64,000 bases of DNA, taken from an uncultured Piscinibacter sp. Lineage in GTDB: Bacteria; Pseudomonadota; Gammaproteobacteria; Burkholderiales; Burkholderiaceae_C. Below are positions 57,031 to 64,000 of the stretch, piece by piece. The stretch lies in assembly GCF_937952055.1 (NCBI RefSeq), contig NZ_CALFYO010000009.1:12602-76601 (forward strand), written 5' to 3'. The stretch's first letter is position 1. Each line of letters begins with the position of its first letter. Below the pieces are notes generated by a model. That model had not been told where the DNA came from. It did no database searches and saw nothing but the letters and a program-made list of their open reading frames with translations. Position numbers and translations under genes: made by a program.

Positions 57031-57894
57031 ATGCTGCAACAGGAACTCGACAGTCTGGTGCCGTCCCGCGAGCTCTCGCGCCGCGGCTTCGTGAAGACGA
57101 CGGTGGGCAGCGGCTTCGCCGCCGCGGTGCTGCCGGTGACGGCGCAGACCATCAAGACCGGCAGCGACGGGCTGACCGTCGGCGAGGTCACGATCCCGGT
57201 GGGCGACTTCAAGATGCCGGCCTACCGCGCGCAGCCGGCGGGCAAGACCAAGCTGCCGGTGATCCTGGTGATCTCGGAGATCTTCGGCGTGCATGAGCAC
57301 ATCGCCGACGTCGCGCGGCGTTTCGCCAAGCTCGGCTACCTCGCCATCGCCCCTGAACTGTTCGTGCGCCAGGGCGATGCGCAGTCCTACGGCGAGATCG
57401 CCAAGCTGCTCGCCGAGGTGATCTCCAAGGCGCCGGATAAGCAGGTGATGGGCGACCTCGACGCGACGGTCGCTTGGGCCAGCGCGAACGGCGGCGACAC
57501 CTCGAGGCTGGGTATCACGGGCTTCTGCTGGGGCGGCCGCACGACCTGGATGTATGCCGCGCACAACCCGGCGGTGAAAGCGGCGGTGGCCTGGTACGGG
57601 CCGGTGGCGCGCAGCTACTTTCCCGGCGACAAGACCGCGCTGGACGTGGCGTCGAACGTCAAGGCCGCGGTGCTGGCGCTGTACGGCGGCGCCGACAGCG
57701 GCATCCCGAACGAGACGGTCGAGCAGATGATGGCGGCGCTGAAGGCGGCGGGCAACACGAAGTCGGAACTGGTGATCTACCCGGACACGCCGCATGCCTT
57801 CCACGCGGACTACCGGCCCAGCTACCGCAAGGAGCAGGCCGAGGACGGCTGGAAGCGCGCCACGGCCTGGTTCAAGGCCCATGGCGTGGCATGA
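57031..57894 (+). CDS. Dienelactone hydrolase-family protein with Tat signal
   Basis: A 287-residue alpha/beta-hydrolase of the dienelactone hydrolase family. Residues 1-40 carry a Tat-type leader with Arg17-Arg18 (LSRRGFVKTTVGSG and AAAVLPVTAQ). The triad is Cys166 in GFCWGG, Asp222 in GGADSG and His255 in DTPHAFHADYRP. Dienelactone hydrolases open lactones in chlorocatechol pathways, but exported homologues like this one have unknown substrates. Start ATG 57031 follows a GGAGG site. Divergent from ppx across 98 nt; downstream UspA is convergent. Confidence 0.88.
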   Translation: MLQQELDSLVPSRELSRRGFVKTTVGSGFAAAVLPVTAQTIKTGSDGLTVGEVTIPVGDFKMPAYRAQPAGKTKLPVILVISEIFGVHEHIADVARRFAKLGYLAIAPELFVRQGDAQSYGEIAKLLAEVISKAPDKQVMGDLDATVAWASANGGDTSRLGITGFCWGGRTTWMYAAHNPAVKAAVAWYGPVARSYFPGDKTALDVASNVKAAVLALYGGADSGIPNETVEQMMAALKAAGNTKSELVIYPDTPHAFHADYRPSYRKEQAEDGWKRATAWFKAHGVA

Positions 57895-57923
57895 GCCGCC
57901 GCGCCTCGGCCTGAGCCTGCGGT

Positions 57924-58358
57924 TCAGCGAACGACCAGCACCGGCACGGTCGAGTGCGTCAGCACCTTTTGCGTCTCGCTGCCGAGCAGCAGCGCGGTGA
58001 CGCCTCGGCGGCCGTGCGAGGCCATCACGACGAGGTCGCATTCCATGCGCTTGGCGTGATCGATGATGGCTTCCCAGGGGTGCAGGGCCTCGACGGTATG
58101 CGCCTGGCAGGCCACGCCCGCGGCCTTCGCCGCCTCGGTGACCTGCGAGACACGCTTGGTCGCGATGCGCTCCTGTGCGTCGAAGAATTCCTGCGGCGGC
58201 GTGGGTTGCATCTCCGAGATCGCGCTGTACGGGAAGGGCTCCTTCACGCTGATCGTGTACAGCTGCGCGCCCACCGACTTGGCGAGCGCGATGGCGGCGT
58301 CGACCGCCTTGCCGGTGATGTCGGAGCCGTCGGTCGGCACGAGGATGCGCTTGAACAT
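57924..58358 (-). CDS. Universal stress protein (UspA family)
   Basis: A 144-residue cytoplasmic stress protein. It begins MFKRILVPTDGSDITGKAVD and has the ATP-binding signature GRRGVTALLLGS followed by STVPVLVVR (G-x2-G-x9-G-S/T type), so it is probably a nucleotide-binding Usp. The ribosome site AAGGAG lies before ATG 58358. Single gene, next to the convergent hydrolase gene. Its specific trigger is not visible. Confidence 0.92.
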   Translation of the reverse strand: MFKRILVPTDGSDITGKAVDAAIALAKSVGAQLYTISVKEPFPYSAISEMQPTPPQEFFDAQERIATKRVSQVTEAAKAAGVACQAHTVEALHPWEAIIDHAKRMECDLVVMASHGRRGVTALLLGSETQKVLTHSTVPVLVVR

Positions 58359-58444
58359 GGTCTTCTCCTTCAGGGTTCTGTGCCGCCGCGGCGGCGCTGC
58401 GCAGGCAGTGTTCAACGACAGTGTCTACGCACCCTTGACGGGGG

Positions 58445-59296
58445 TCAACCGAGCGCGATGGGTCGCGACGGGTCGGCCGACCATTCGCTCCACGAGCCCG
58501 GGTAAAGGCTCGAGCCGGCCAGGCCGGCATGCTCCATGGCCAGCAGGTTGTGGCAGGCCGTCACGCCCGAGCCGCACAGGTGAACCGTATTCGCCGCGGC
58601 GTCGCGGCCGAGCAGTGCCTCGAACTCGGCGCGCAGTGTCTGACCCGGCTTGAATCGGCCGTTGCCCGCGAGGTTGTCCTTGAAGAACCGGTTGAGCGCA
58701 CCGGGAATGTGGCCGGCCACCTTGTCCAGCGGCTCGACCTCGCCGCGGAAGCGTTCGCCGTTGCGGGCGTCGACGAGGCGCGTGCGGCCGAGCGCCGCGA
58801 GCAGCTCGTCGCTGCCGGTGACGCCGGCCAGTGGCGCTCGGTCGGGGTAGGGCGTCGTCGAGCGCGGCGTCGGCACCTCGGCATCCACCGCGCCGCCGGC
58901 CGCGCGCCAGGCGTCGAAGCCGCCGTCGAGCACGGCCACCGCCTCGTGCCCCATCCAGCGCAGCATCCACCACAGCCGTGACGCATAGGGCCCGCCCTGG
59001 CGGTCGAGCGCGACCACCTGCGTGCCCGGCGCGATGCCCAGCCGACCCAGCGTGGCCGCGAAGGCCGCACGCTCGGGCAGCGGGTGGCGGCCGTTGCGGC
59101 CCGTCTTCTCGCCGGAGAGGTCGCGGTCGAGGTGAAGGTAGAACGAGCCGGCCACGTGCACCGCGCTCCAGGCGTACTCGCCGTCGTCCGTGTCGGCGAG
59201 GTCGAAGCTGCAGTCGACGATCACCGGCGCGGCTCCGGCCGCCAGCAATGCGCGCAGTTCGTCGACGCTGATCAGGGTGGTGAAGGGGCGGCTCAT
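58445..59296 (-). CDS. sseA: 3-mercaptopyruvate sulfurtransferase (rhodanese, SseA-like)
   Basis: A 283-residue two-domain rhodanese. The C-terminal active loop is CGSGVTA with Cys241; this 'CGSG(V/T)' sequence distinguishes mercaptopyruvate sulfurtransferases from thiosulphate ones (CRKGVT). The inactive N-terminal domain retains the fold (VIVDCSFDLADTD, VVALDRQGGPYASRL). It would transfer sulphur from 3-mercaptopyruvate to acceptors such as cyanide or thioredoxin. The gene stands 4 nt after the EamA stop, so the two are probably in one transcript. Confidence 0.92.
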   Translation of the reverse strand: MSRPFTTLISVDELRALLAAGAAPVIVDCSFDLADTDDGEYAWSAVHVAGSFYLHLDRDLSGEKTGRNGRHPLPERAAFAATLGRLGIAPGTQVVALDRQGGPYASRLWWMLRWMGHEAVAVLDGGFDAWRAAGGAVDAEVPTPRSTTPYPDRAPLAGVTGSDELLAALGRTRLVDARNGERFRGEVEPLDKVAGHIPGALNRFFKDNLAGNGRFKPGQTLRAEFEALLGRDAAANTVHLCGSGVTACHNLLAMEHAGLAGSSLYPGSWSEWSADPSRPIALG

Positions 59297-59300
59297 CGGT

Positions 59301-60194
59301 TCAACTCTCCAGGGTCGATTGGCGGGCGTCGGCGGGCGCGGCCTGGCTGCGCAGCAGCGAGGCGCCCAGCCCGGCGGCGACGATCAGCACCATGCCGGCG
59401 ACCGCCATCCAGGTGATGCGCTCGCCGAACAGCAGCACGCCGTAGACGAATGCGAAGGCGATGCCCAGGTACTGCAGGCTGGCGTTGACCAGTGTTCGGC
59501 CGGTGCCGTAGGCACGTGTCATCAGCAGCTGGGCGACGCTCGCCAGCAGCCCGACGGCGAGCAGCAGCGCCGGCCCTTCCAGCGTGCGGTGCGTGCTCAT
59601 GCCGGTCCACAGCATGGTCAGTGCGCCGACGGCGATTCCGCCGGCGGAGAAGTAGAAGACGATGCGGTACTCCGGCTCGCCCACGCGGCCGAGCGCAGTC
59701 ACCTGCAGGTAAGCGGTGGCCGAGACCATGCCCGAGAGCAGCCCGATGACGCCATGCCAGAGCTGGTCCTGCTCGATGGTGGGGCGCAGGATCAGCGCGA
59801 CACCGGCGAAGCCGGCGAGGATGGCGGCGATCAGGCGGCCGTCGACGCGCTGGCCGCCGAGCATGATCGCGCCGCCGACGAGGAACAACGCCATCCACAC
59901 CGACGACATGTAGTTCAGCGTCATGGCCGTGGCCAGCGGCAGGTTGCCGATGGCGTAGAACCACAGGCACAGCGCCGTCACGCCGGAGATGCTGCGCCAG
60001 AAGTGCATCGCCGGCACGGCGGTGCGCAGCGAGCCGCGCTGCCAGCGCGCGAAGCCGGTCATCAGCAGGGCACCGACCAGGCCGCGGTAGAACACGATCT
60101 CGCCGGTCGTGTAGTGGGCAGAGGCAAGCTTGACACAGACGCCCATCGTCGCGAACAGCAGCGACGCGAGCACCATCAACCAGGGGGCGGACAT
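59301..60194 (-). CDS. EamA/DMT-family transporter
   Basis: A 297-residue inner-membrane protein with ten hydrophobic segments and the two EamA repeats, a drug/metabolite-type exporter. It begins MSAPWLMVLASLLFATMGVC, and the second repeat starts near LWHGVIGLLSGMVSATAYLQ. It lies between a Rieske oxygenase and the sulfurtransferase on the same strand, 43 nt after the oxygenase. This is the second EamA protein in the window. Substrate unknown. Confidence 0.9.
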   Translation of the reverse strand: MSAPWLMVLASLLFATMGVCVKLASAHYTTGEIVFYRGLVGALLMTGFARWQRGSLRTAVPAMHFWRSISGVTALCLWFYAIGNLPLATAMTLNYMSSVWMALFLVGGAIMLGGQRVDGRLIAAILAGFAGVALILRPTIEQDQLWHGVIGLLSGMVSATAYLQVTALGRVGEPEYRIVFYFSAGGIAVGALTMLWTGMSTHRTLEGPALLLAVGLLASVAQLLMTRAYGTGRTLVNASLQYLGIAFAFVYGVLLFGERITWMAVAGMVLIVAAGLGASLLRSQAAPADARQSTLES

Positions 60195-60237
60195 GCGGGC
60201 ATTGTGCCCGCAGGTCCTGCATGCCGAGGCGCGTCGC

Positions 60238-61356
60238 TCAGTCCTCGAGGCGGCCGCCCATCACCCGGCGGTACCACTCGTGGAAGTGCTGCATGCCGTC
60301 TTCCATCGGGCTCTGGTACGGGCCGACCTCGTCGTCGCCCCGCTCCAGCAGAGCGCGCCGGCCGGCGTCCATGCGCAGCGCGATCTCGTCGTCCTCGTTG
60401 CAGGTCTCCCAGTAGGCGGCCTGCTCCGCCTCGACGAACTCGCGCTCGAAGGCGGCGATCTCCTCGGGATAGAAGAACTCGACCATGTTGAGCGTCTTCT
60501 GCGGGCCCCTGGGAAAGAGCGTGGAGATCACCAGCACGTGCGGGTACCACTCGACCATCGTCGTCGGGTAGTAGGTCAGCCAGATCGCGCCGTGCTTGGG
60601 TGGCTGGCCGTTGCGGTAGGCGAGCACCGCGTCGTGCCACTTGCGGTAGGTGGCCGAACCGGCCTTGGCCAGCGCGTTGTTCGCGCCGACGGTCTGCACC
60701 GAGTGGTGCGCGCCGAACTCCCAGCGCAGGTCCTCGCAGGTGACGAAGCCGCCGAGTCCGGGGTGGAAGGGCGCGACGTGGTAGTCCTCCAGGTAGACCT
60801 CGATGAAGGTCTTCCAGTTGTAGTCGCACTCGTGCAGGTGCACGCTGTCGAACACGTAGCCGGAGAAGTCGAGGTCGGCCTTGCAGCCGAGCCGCGCCAG
60901 GTCGGCGCCGACGTCGCGACCGCCGGCCCCGAACAGCAGGCCGTTCCAGTTCTGCACCGGGTAGTTGCGCAGGTTCAGGCAGGGGTCGTCGGCGAAGTGG
61001 GGTGCGCCGAGCAGCTTGCCGTGCGTGTCGTAGGTCCAGCGGTGCAACGGGCAGACGATGTTGCTGCCGGTGTGGCCGCGGCCGCGCAGCATCACCGCCT
61101 GTCGATGGCGGCAGACGTTCGAGACCAGCTCGACGCCCTGCGCCGTGCGGATCAGCGCGCGGCCTTCGGACTCCTGCGGCAGGGCGTGGTAGTCGCCGAC
61201 CTCGGGCACCGACAGCTCGTGCCCGAGGTAGCGCGGACCGGACTCGAAGATCAGCTCCATCTCGCGCCGAAAGAGCTCGGCGTCGAAGTAGGTTGAGACG
61301 GAGAGTTGCGAGCGGCTGCGCTGCAGCGCCTCGAGAGGGACGCTCAGGTCGGACAT
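60238..61356 (-). CDS. Rieske non-haem iron oxygenase, alpha subunit-like
   Basis: A 372-residue ring-hydroxylating-type oxygenase. The Rieske [2Fe-2S] motif is Cys82-x-His84 and Cys102-x2-His105 (VCRHRQ, VCPLHRW). The mononuclear iron is held by EDYHVAPFH (Asp191, His193, His198). The size and the spacing resemble choline-monooxygenase or other single-component RHO alpha subunits. No beta subunit, ferredoxin or reductase gene is adjacent, so it borrows electron transfer partners or is a mono-oxygenase of the alpha-only type. Start ATG 61356 (MSDLSVPLEA). Substrate unknown. Confidence 0.9.
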   Translation of the reverse strand: MSDLSVPLEALQRSRSQLSVSTYFDAELFRREMELIFESGPRYLGHELSVPEVGDYHALPQESEGRALIRTAQGVELVSNVCRHRQAVMLRGRGHTGSNIVCPLHRWTYDTHGKLLGAPHFADDPCLNLRNYPVQNWNGLLFGAGGRDVGADLARLGCKADLDFSGYVFDSVHLHECDYNWKTFIEVYLEDYHVAPFHPGLGGFVTCEDLRWEFGAHHSVQTVGANNALAKAGSATYRKWHDAVLAYRNGQPPKHGAIWLTYYPTTMVEWYPHVLVISTLFPRGPQKTLNMVEFFYPEEIAAFEREFVEAEQAAYWETCNEDDEIALRMDAGRRALLERGDDEVGPYQSPMEDGMQHFHEWYRRVMGGRLED

Positions 61357-61395
61357 GATCCCCAGGATCTCCAAAAACCAATGTCAAACCGCCAC

Positions 61396-61409
61396 CCCGG
61401 CGCGCCGGG
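61396..61409. promoter_or_regulatory. Palindrome in the oxygenase-xseB divergent region
   Basis: CCCGGCGCGCCGGG is a perfect 14-bp palindrome 40 nt upstream of the oxygenase start. The 227-nt region also holds TTGACA on the minus strand (near 61384) without a matching -10, and no gene. A regulator binding site is possible, but a GC palindrome of this length can arise by chance in such sequence. Confidence 0.3.
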
Positions 61410-61559
61410 CGTGGGACTTCAGTCATCCGCCAACGCAGGCGGGCCGCGGATTGTACCCAGGGGGGTGGGTGCGGGGGGAAAGCCGCACTGGGGAAGTGCC
61501 CCATCCGGACCGTCGGCGGACCATGCGACGGCCCGCAGCGCCCGGCGGTGGCGCCTGAC

Positions 61560-61565
61560 TACAAT
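61560..61565 (+). promoter_or_regulatory. Candidate -10 box of xseB-ispA-dxs
   Basis: TACAAT lies 18 nt before the xseB ATG in the text CTACAATCCG, also seen in front of the cytochrome c gene. No -35 match is found at 17 nt. Confidence 0.4.
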
Positions 61566-61583
61566 CCGACCTTCGGATTGCGC

Positions 61584-61826
61584 ATGGCAAAACACAGCAC
61601 CCCCTCACCCACGGCGAGCCTGCCCGCCAGCTACGAAGACGCCCTGCGCGAGCTCGAACGACTGGTCGCGGGCATGGAAGGCGGCCAGTTGCCGCTCGAC
61701 CAGATGATCGACAGCTACCGCCGCGGCGCCGAGTTGCTGGCGTTCTGCCGCGGCCGGCTCGAGGCGGTCGAGTCGCAGGTCAAGCTGCTCGAGGAAGGGC
61801 AGCTCAAGCCCTGGATCTCCGGATGA
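61584..61826 (+). CDS. xseB: Exodeoxyribonuclease VII small subunit
   Basis: An 80-residue helical protein that assembles with XseA into the ssDNA exonuclease. The family region SYEDALRELERLVAGMEGGQ and the RRGAELLAFCRGRL segment are clear. Start ATG 61584 (MAKHSTPSP) fits the usual length of about 80. Its stop overlaps the ispA start (ATGA). The order xseB-ispA-dxs is conserved in many proteobacteria. Confidence 0.95.
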   Translation: MAKHSTPSPTASLPASYEDALRELERLVAGMEGGQLPLDQMIDSYRRGAELLAFCRGRLEAVESQVKLLEEGQLKPWISG

Positions 61827-62740
61827 AGCGGGAGCATTTCGATGCCTGGGCGGCGGCCGAGCTCGACGCCGTCGAGTCGGCACTGTCCGTCTGGGTGCCC
61901 ACCGACGCTCCCGCCGGCCTGGGCGAGGCAATGCGCTACGGCGTGCTCGACGGCGGCAAGCGGCTGCGTCCGCTGCTGGTGCTCGCCGCTGCGCAGGCCG
62001 TGGACGGCGAACGCGAGGCGGCCTTGCGCGCCGCCTGCGCGGTCGAGCTCATCCATGCCTACTCGCTGGTGCACGACGACATGCCCTGCATGGACAACGA
62101 CGTCCTGCGCCGCGGCAAGCCGACGGTGCACGTGAAGTACGGCGAGGCCCAGGCCATGCTGGCCGGTGACGCCATGCAGGCACTGGCCTTCGAGGTGCTG
62201 ACGCCCTGCGCCGGCGACAAGTCGGCGTTGCCTGGCTCCGGTGGGGTCGCCCCGGCGCTGCAAGCACGCCTGTGTGCCTTGCTGGCGCGCGCCGCCGGCC
62301 ATGCCGGCATGGCCGGCGGGCAGGCCATCGACCTGGCGAGCATCGGCAAGGCGCTGGACGAACACGCCCTGCGCGACATGCACCGCCGCAAGACCGGTGC
62401 GCTGCTGAAGACCAGCGTGCTGATGGGGGCGGCCTGCGGGCCGGTGGGCCGCGAGACCTGGAACGCGCTTGCCGCCTACGGGGAAGCGCTCGGCCTGGCC
62501 TTCCAGGTGGTCGACGACATCCTCGACGTGACCCAGGCCTCCGAAACGCTGGGCAAGACGGCGGGCAAGGACCTCGACAACAACAAGCCGACCTACGTGA
62601 GCGTGCTCGGCCTCGACGCGGCTCGGGCGCATGCGCTCGAACTGCGCGCACAGGCGCAGGCCGCGCTGGCGCGCAGCGCTCTGGCCGACACCAGCGCGCT
62701 GGCGCTGCTGGCCGACAAGGTGGTCGAACGGGACAATTGA
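61823..62740 (+). CDS. ispA: Farnesyl diphosphate synthase
   Basis: A 305-residue trans-prenyltransferase that condenses isopentenyl diphosphate with DMAPP and GPP to FPP. The first Asp-rich motif is DDMPCMDND, preceded by GGKRLRPLLV, and the second is DDILDVT near residue 235. Start ATG 61823 overlaps the xseB stop. Its product supplies quinone, bactoprenol and carotenoid or hopanoid synthesis. dxs follows 2 nt later, linking precursor supply with chain elongation. Confidence 0.96.
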   Translation: MKREHFDAWAAAELDAVESALSVWVPTDAPAGLGEAMRYGVLDGGKRLRPLLVLAAAQAVDGEREAALRAACAVELIHAYSLVHDDMPCMDNDVLRRGKPTVHVKYGEAQAMLAGDAMQALAFEVLTPCAGDKSALPGSGGVAPALQARLCALLARAAGHAGMAGGQAIDLASIGKALDEHALRDMHRRKTGALLKTSVLMGAACGPVGRETWNALAAYGEALGLAFQVVDDILDVTQASETLGKTAGKDLDNNKPTYVSVLGLDAARAHALELRAQAQAALARSALADTSALALLADKVVERDN

Positions 62741-62742
62741 CG

Positions 62743-64000
62743 ATGAAGTACCAGCTGCTGCCCCACATCAACAGCCCGGCCGACGTGCGCAGGTTGTCCC
62801 GCCTCGAGCTCAAGCAGTTGTCCACCGAACTGCGCGACTTCGTGCTGACGAGCATCTCGCAAACCGGCGGCCACCTGTCGTCCAACCTGGGCACGGTGGA
62901 GCTGACGATCGCGCTGCACCACGTGTTCGACACGCCGCACGACCGGCTGGTGTGGGACGTGGGCCACCAGACCTACCCGCACAAGGTGCTCACCGGCCGG
63001 CGCGACCGCATGAATACGCTGCGCCAGCTCGGCGGCATCTCCGGCTTCCCGCGCCGCGACGAGAGCGAGTACGACACCTTCGGTACCGCGCACTCCTCGA
63101 CGTCGATCTCCGCGGCGCTGGGCATGGCCATCGCCGCGCACCTGAAGGGCGAGCAGCGCCACGCCGTGGCCATCATCGGCGACGGCGCAATGACCGCCGG
63201 CATGGCCTTCGAGGCGCTGAACAACGCCGGCATGCCGCACATGGGCCATGTCTCCAACCTGCTGGTGGTGCTCAACGACAACGACATGTCGATCAGCCCG
63301 CCGGTGGGCGCGCTGAACAAGTACCTGGCGCGGCTGATGAGCGGGCACTTCTATGCCGCCGCGCGCGAAGGGGTCAAGGGCGTGCTGAAGAACGCGCCGC
63401 CGCTGTTCGAGCTGGCGAGGCGCTTCGAGGAGCACGCCAAGGGCATGGTGGTGCCCGGCACGATCTTTGAGGAGTTCGGCTTCAACTACGTCGGCCCGAT
63501 CGACGGCCACGACCTCGACGCGCTGATCCCGACGCTGGAGAATCTGCGCGACAAGCCCGGCGCGCAGTTCCTGCACGTGGTCACCAAGAAGGGCTACGGC
63601 TACAAGCTGGCCGAGGCCGACCCCGTCAAGTACCACGCCGCTTCGGGCAGGTTCGACCCGGCGGAGGGCTTTCCGAAGACAGCGCCGGGCAAGCCGACCT
63701 TCACGCAGGTGTTCGGCCAGTGGCTGTGCGACATGGCCGAGAAGGATCCGCGCCTGGTCGGCATCACGCCGGCGATGCGCGAGGGCTCGGGCATGGTCGA
63801 GTTCCACAAGCGCTTCCCCGAGCGCTACTTCGACGTCGGCATCGCCGAGCAGCACGCGGTGACCTTCGCGGCCGGCATCGCCTGCGAGGGCCTCAAGCCG
63901 GTGGTGGCGATCTACTCGACCTTCCTGCAGCGCGCCTACGACCAGCTCATCCACGACGTGGCGCTGCAGAACCTGCCGGTGGTGTTCGCGCTCGACCGCG
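62743..64000 (+). CDS. dxs: 1-deoxy-D-xylulose-5-phosphate synthase, 3' end cut by window edge
   Basis: The first 419 residues of DXS, the thiamine-diphosphate enzyme that makes DXP from pyruvate and glyceraldehyde 3-phosphate as the entry to the MEP isoprenoid pathway. Visible motifs: GHLSSNLGTVELTIALH, DVGHQTYPHKVLTGRR, the thiamine motif GDGAMTAGM with NDNDMSIS, and the E-x-H catalytic region GIAEQHAVTFAAG. Start ATG 62743. The last 200 or so residues lie outside the window. Confidence 0.95.
   Translation, partial: MKYQLLPHINSPADVRRLSRLELKQLSTELRDFVLTSISQTGGHLSSNLGTVELTIALHHVFDTPHDRLVWDVGHQTYPHKVLTGRRDRMNTLRQLGGISGFPRRDESEYDTFGTAHSSTSISAALGMAIAAHLKGEQRHAVAIIGDGAMTAGMAFEALNNAGMPHMGHVSNLLVVLNDNDMSISPPVGALNKYLARLMSGHFYAAAREGVKGVLKNAPPLFELARRFEEHAKGMVVPGTIFEEFGFNYVGPIDGHDLDALIPTLENLRDKPGAQFLHVVTKKGYGYKLAEADPVKYHAASGRFDPAEGFPKTAPGKPTFTQVFGQWLCDMAEKDPRLVGITPAMREGSGMVEFHKRFPERYFDVGIAEQHAVTFAAGIACEGLKPVVAIYSTFLQRAYDQLIHDVALQNLPVVFALDR

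Noticed and set aside
55127..57094. A 655-codon plus-strand frame antisense to ppx
   Set aside because: Low-complexity shadow of ppx, whose two phosphate motifs and HD-like region are clear.
1..64000. CRISPR arrays, insertion sequences, rRNA genes, prophage or integrase attachment sites
   Set aside because: No regularly spaced repeat series, transposase motif, terminal inverted repeat pair, rRNA-like stretch or integrase was seen on reading. The tRNA-Val is not followed by an integrase or a duplicated 3' end.

Overview
The window is a GC-rich (roughly 70 %), gene-dense stretch of bacterial chromosome. The gene content points to a betaproteobacterium of the order Burkholderiales, probably near the Rubrivivax/Leptothrix/Comamonadaceae group. 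Pointers are a BPSS1780-type membrane protein, a small Trp-rich protein of a Burkholderiales family, a homoserine kinase of the ThrB/choline-kinase-like type, the aat-bpt pair, dnaQ followed by tRNA-Val, and xseB-ispA-dxs. This placement is inference from remembered family distributions, not from a search. Genes are packed tightly and many operon neighbours overlap by ATGA or GTGA. No insertion sequence, prophage, CRISPR array or rRNA operon was seen.

Layout. (1) 1-7724, minus strand: an operon that reads out of the left edge and encodes an AAC(3)-family acyltransferase, FabG-like ketoreductase, acyl carrier protein, FabZ-like dehydratase, FabL-like enoyl reductase, FabH-like ketosynthase, a glutamine-dependent asparagine synthetase-type amidotransferase and an AMP-forming acyl-CoA ligase. 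Together these look like a self-contained small type II fatty-acyl system with tailoring enzymes, and it is the most intriguing locus here. A divergent gene (7873-9060) encodes an alpha/alpha-toroid protein. (2) 9088-14755: a ModE/LysR-like regulator divergent from a two-gene NAD-linked formate dehydrogenase in which the NuoE-like and NuoF-like parts are fused. (3) 14801-16984: a single-chain fusion of an ExeA-like AAA ATPase with a UDP-GlcNAc 2-epimerase-like domain whose catalytic residues look degraded. (4) 16974-19842: an alkylation-repair operon (Ada/AlkA fusion, Ogt, EamA exporter). (5) 20072-26653: livHMGF, an acyl-CoA synthetase and a periplasmic binding protein, closed by a clear terminator. 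(6) 26867-31037: a deleted GGDEF pseudogene, a PaaI-like thioesterase, then thiolase and a FadB-like beta-oxidation protein. (7) 31091-38891: cytochrome c, Trp-rich protein, ilvD, a LysR regulator, lgt, dnaQ, tRNA-Val, an FAD oxidoreductase, and bpt/aat of the N-degron pathway. (8) 38893-43822: glutaryl-CoA dehydrogenase, an AMP-dependent ligase, NDH-2-like dehydrogenase and a ParA-like ATPase. (9) 43991-49543: phoX preceded by a Pho-box array, then small and membrane proteins, an SDR, thrB and a DUF2782-like protein. (10) 49585-57894: polA, ppk1 (with a second Pho-box candidate), sixA, an unknown gene, ppx and a dienelactone hydrolase. (11) 57924-64000: UspA, mercaptopyruvate sulfurtransferase, an EamA transporter, a Rieske oxygenase, then xseB-ispA-dxs running off the right edge.

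How the genes work together. Phosphate physiology recurs: phoX, ppk1 and ppx lie within 13 kb, and phoX and ppk1 have 11-bp-phased Pho-like repeats upstream. Acyl-CoA metabolism recurs too, with four ANL-type ligases or synthetases counted across the window (three complete, one cut by the edge), a thiolase/FadB pair, glutaryl-CoA dehydrogenase and a liv transporter linked to an acyl-CoA synthetase. The ligase, amidotransferase and ACP of the left-edge operon and the ATPase and epimerase halves of the fusion all belong to family types I know from exosortase-A (PEP-CTERM) exopolysaccharide loci, so the left edge may border such a region; no exosortase or PEP-CTERM protein is visible in the window itself.
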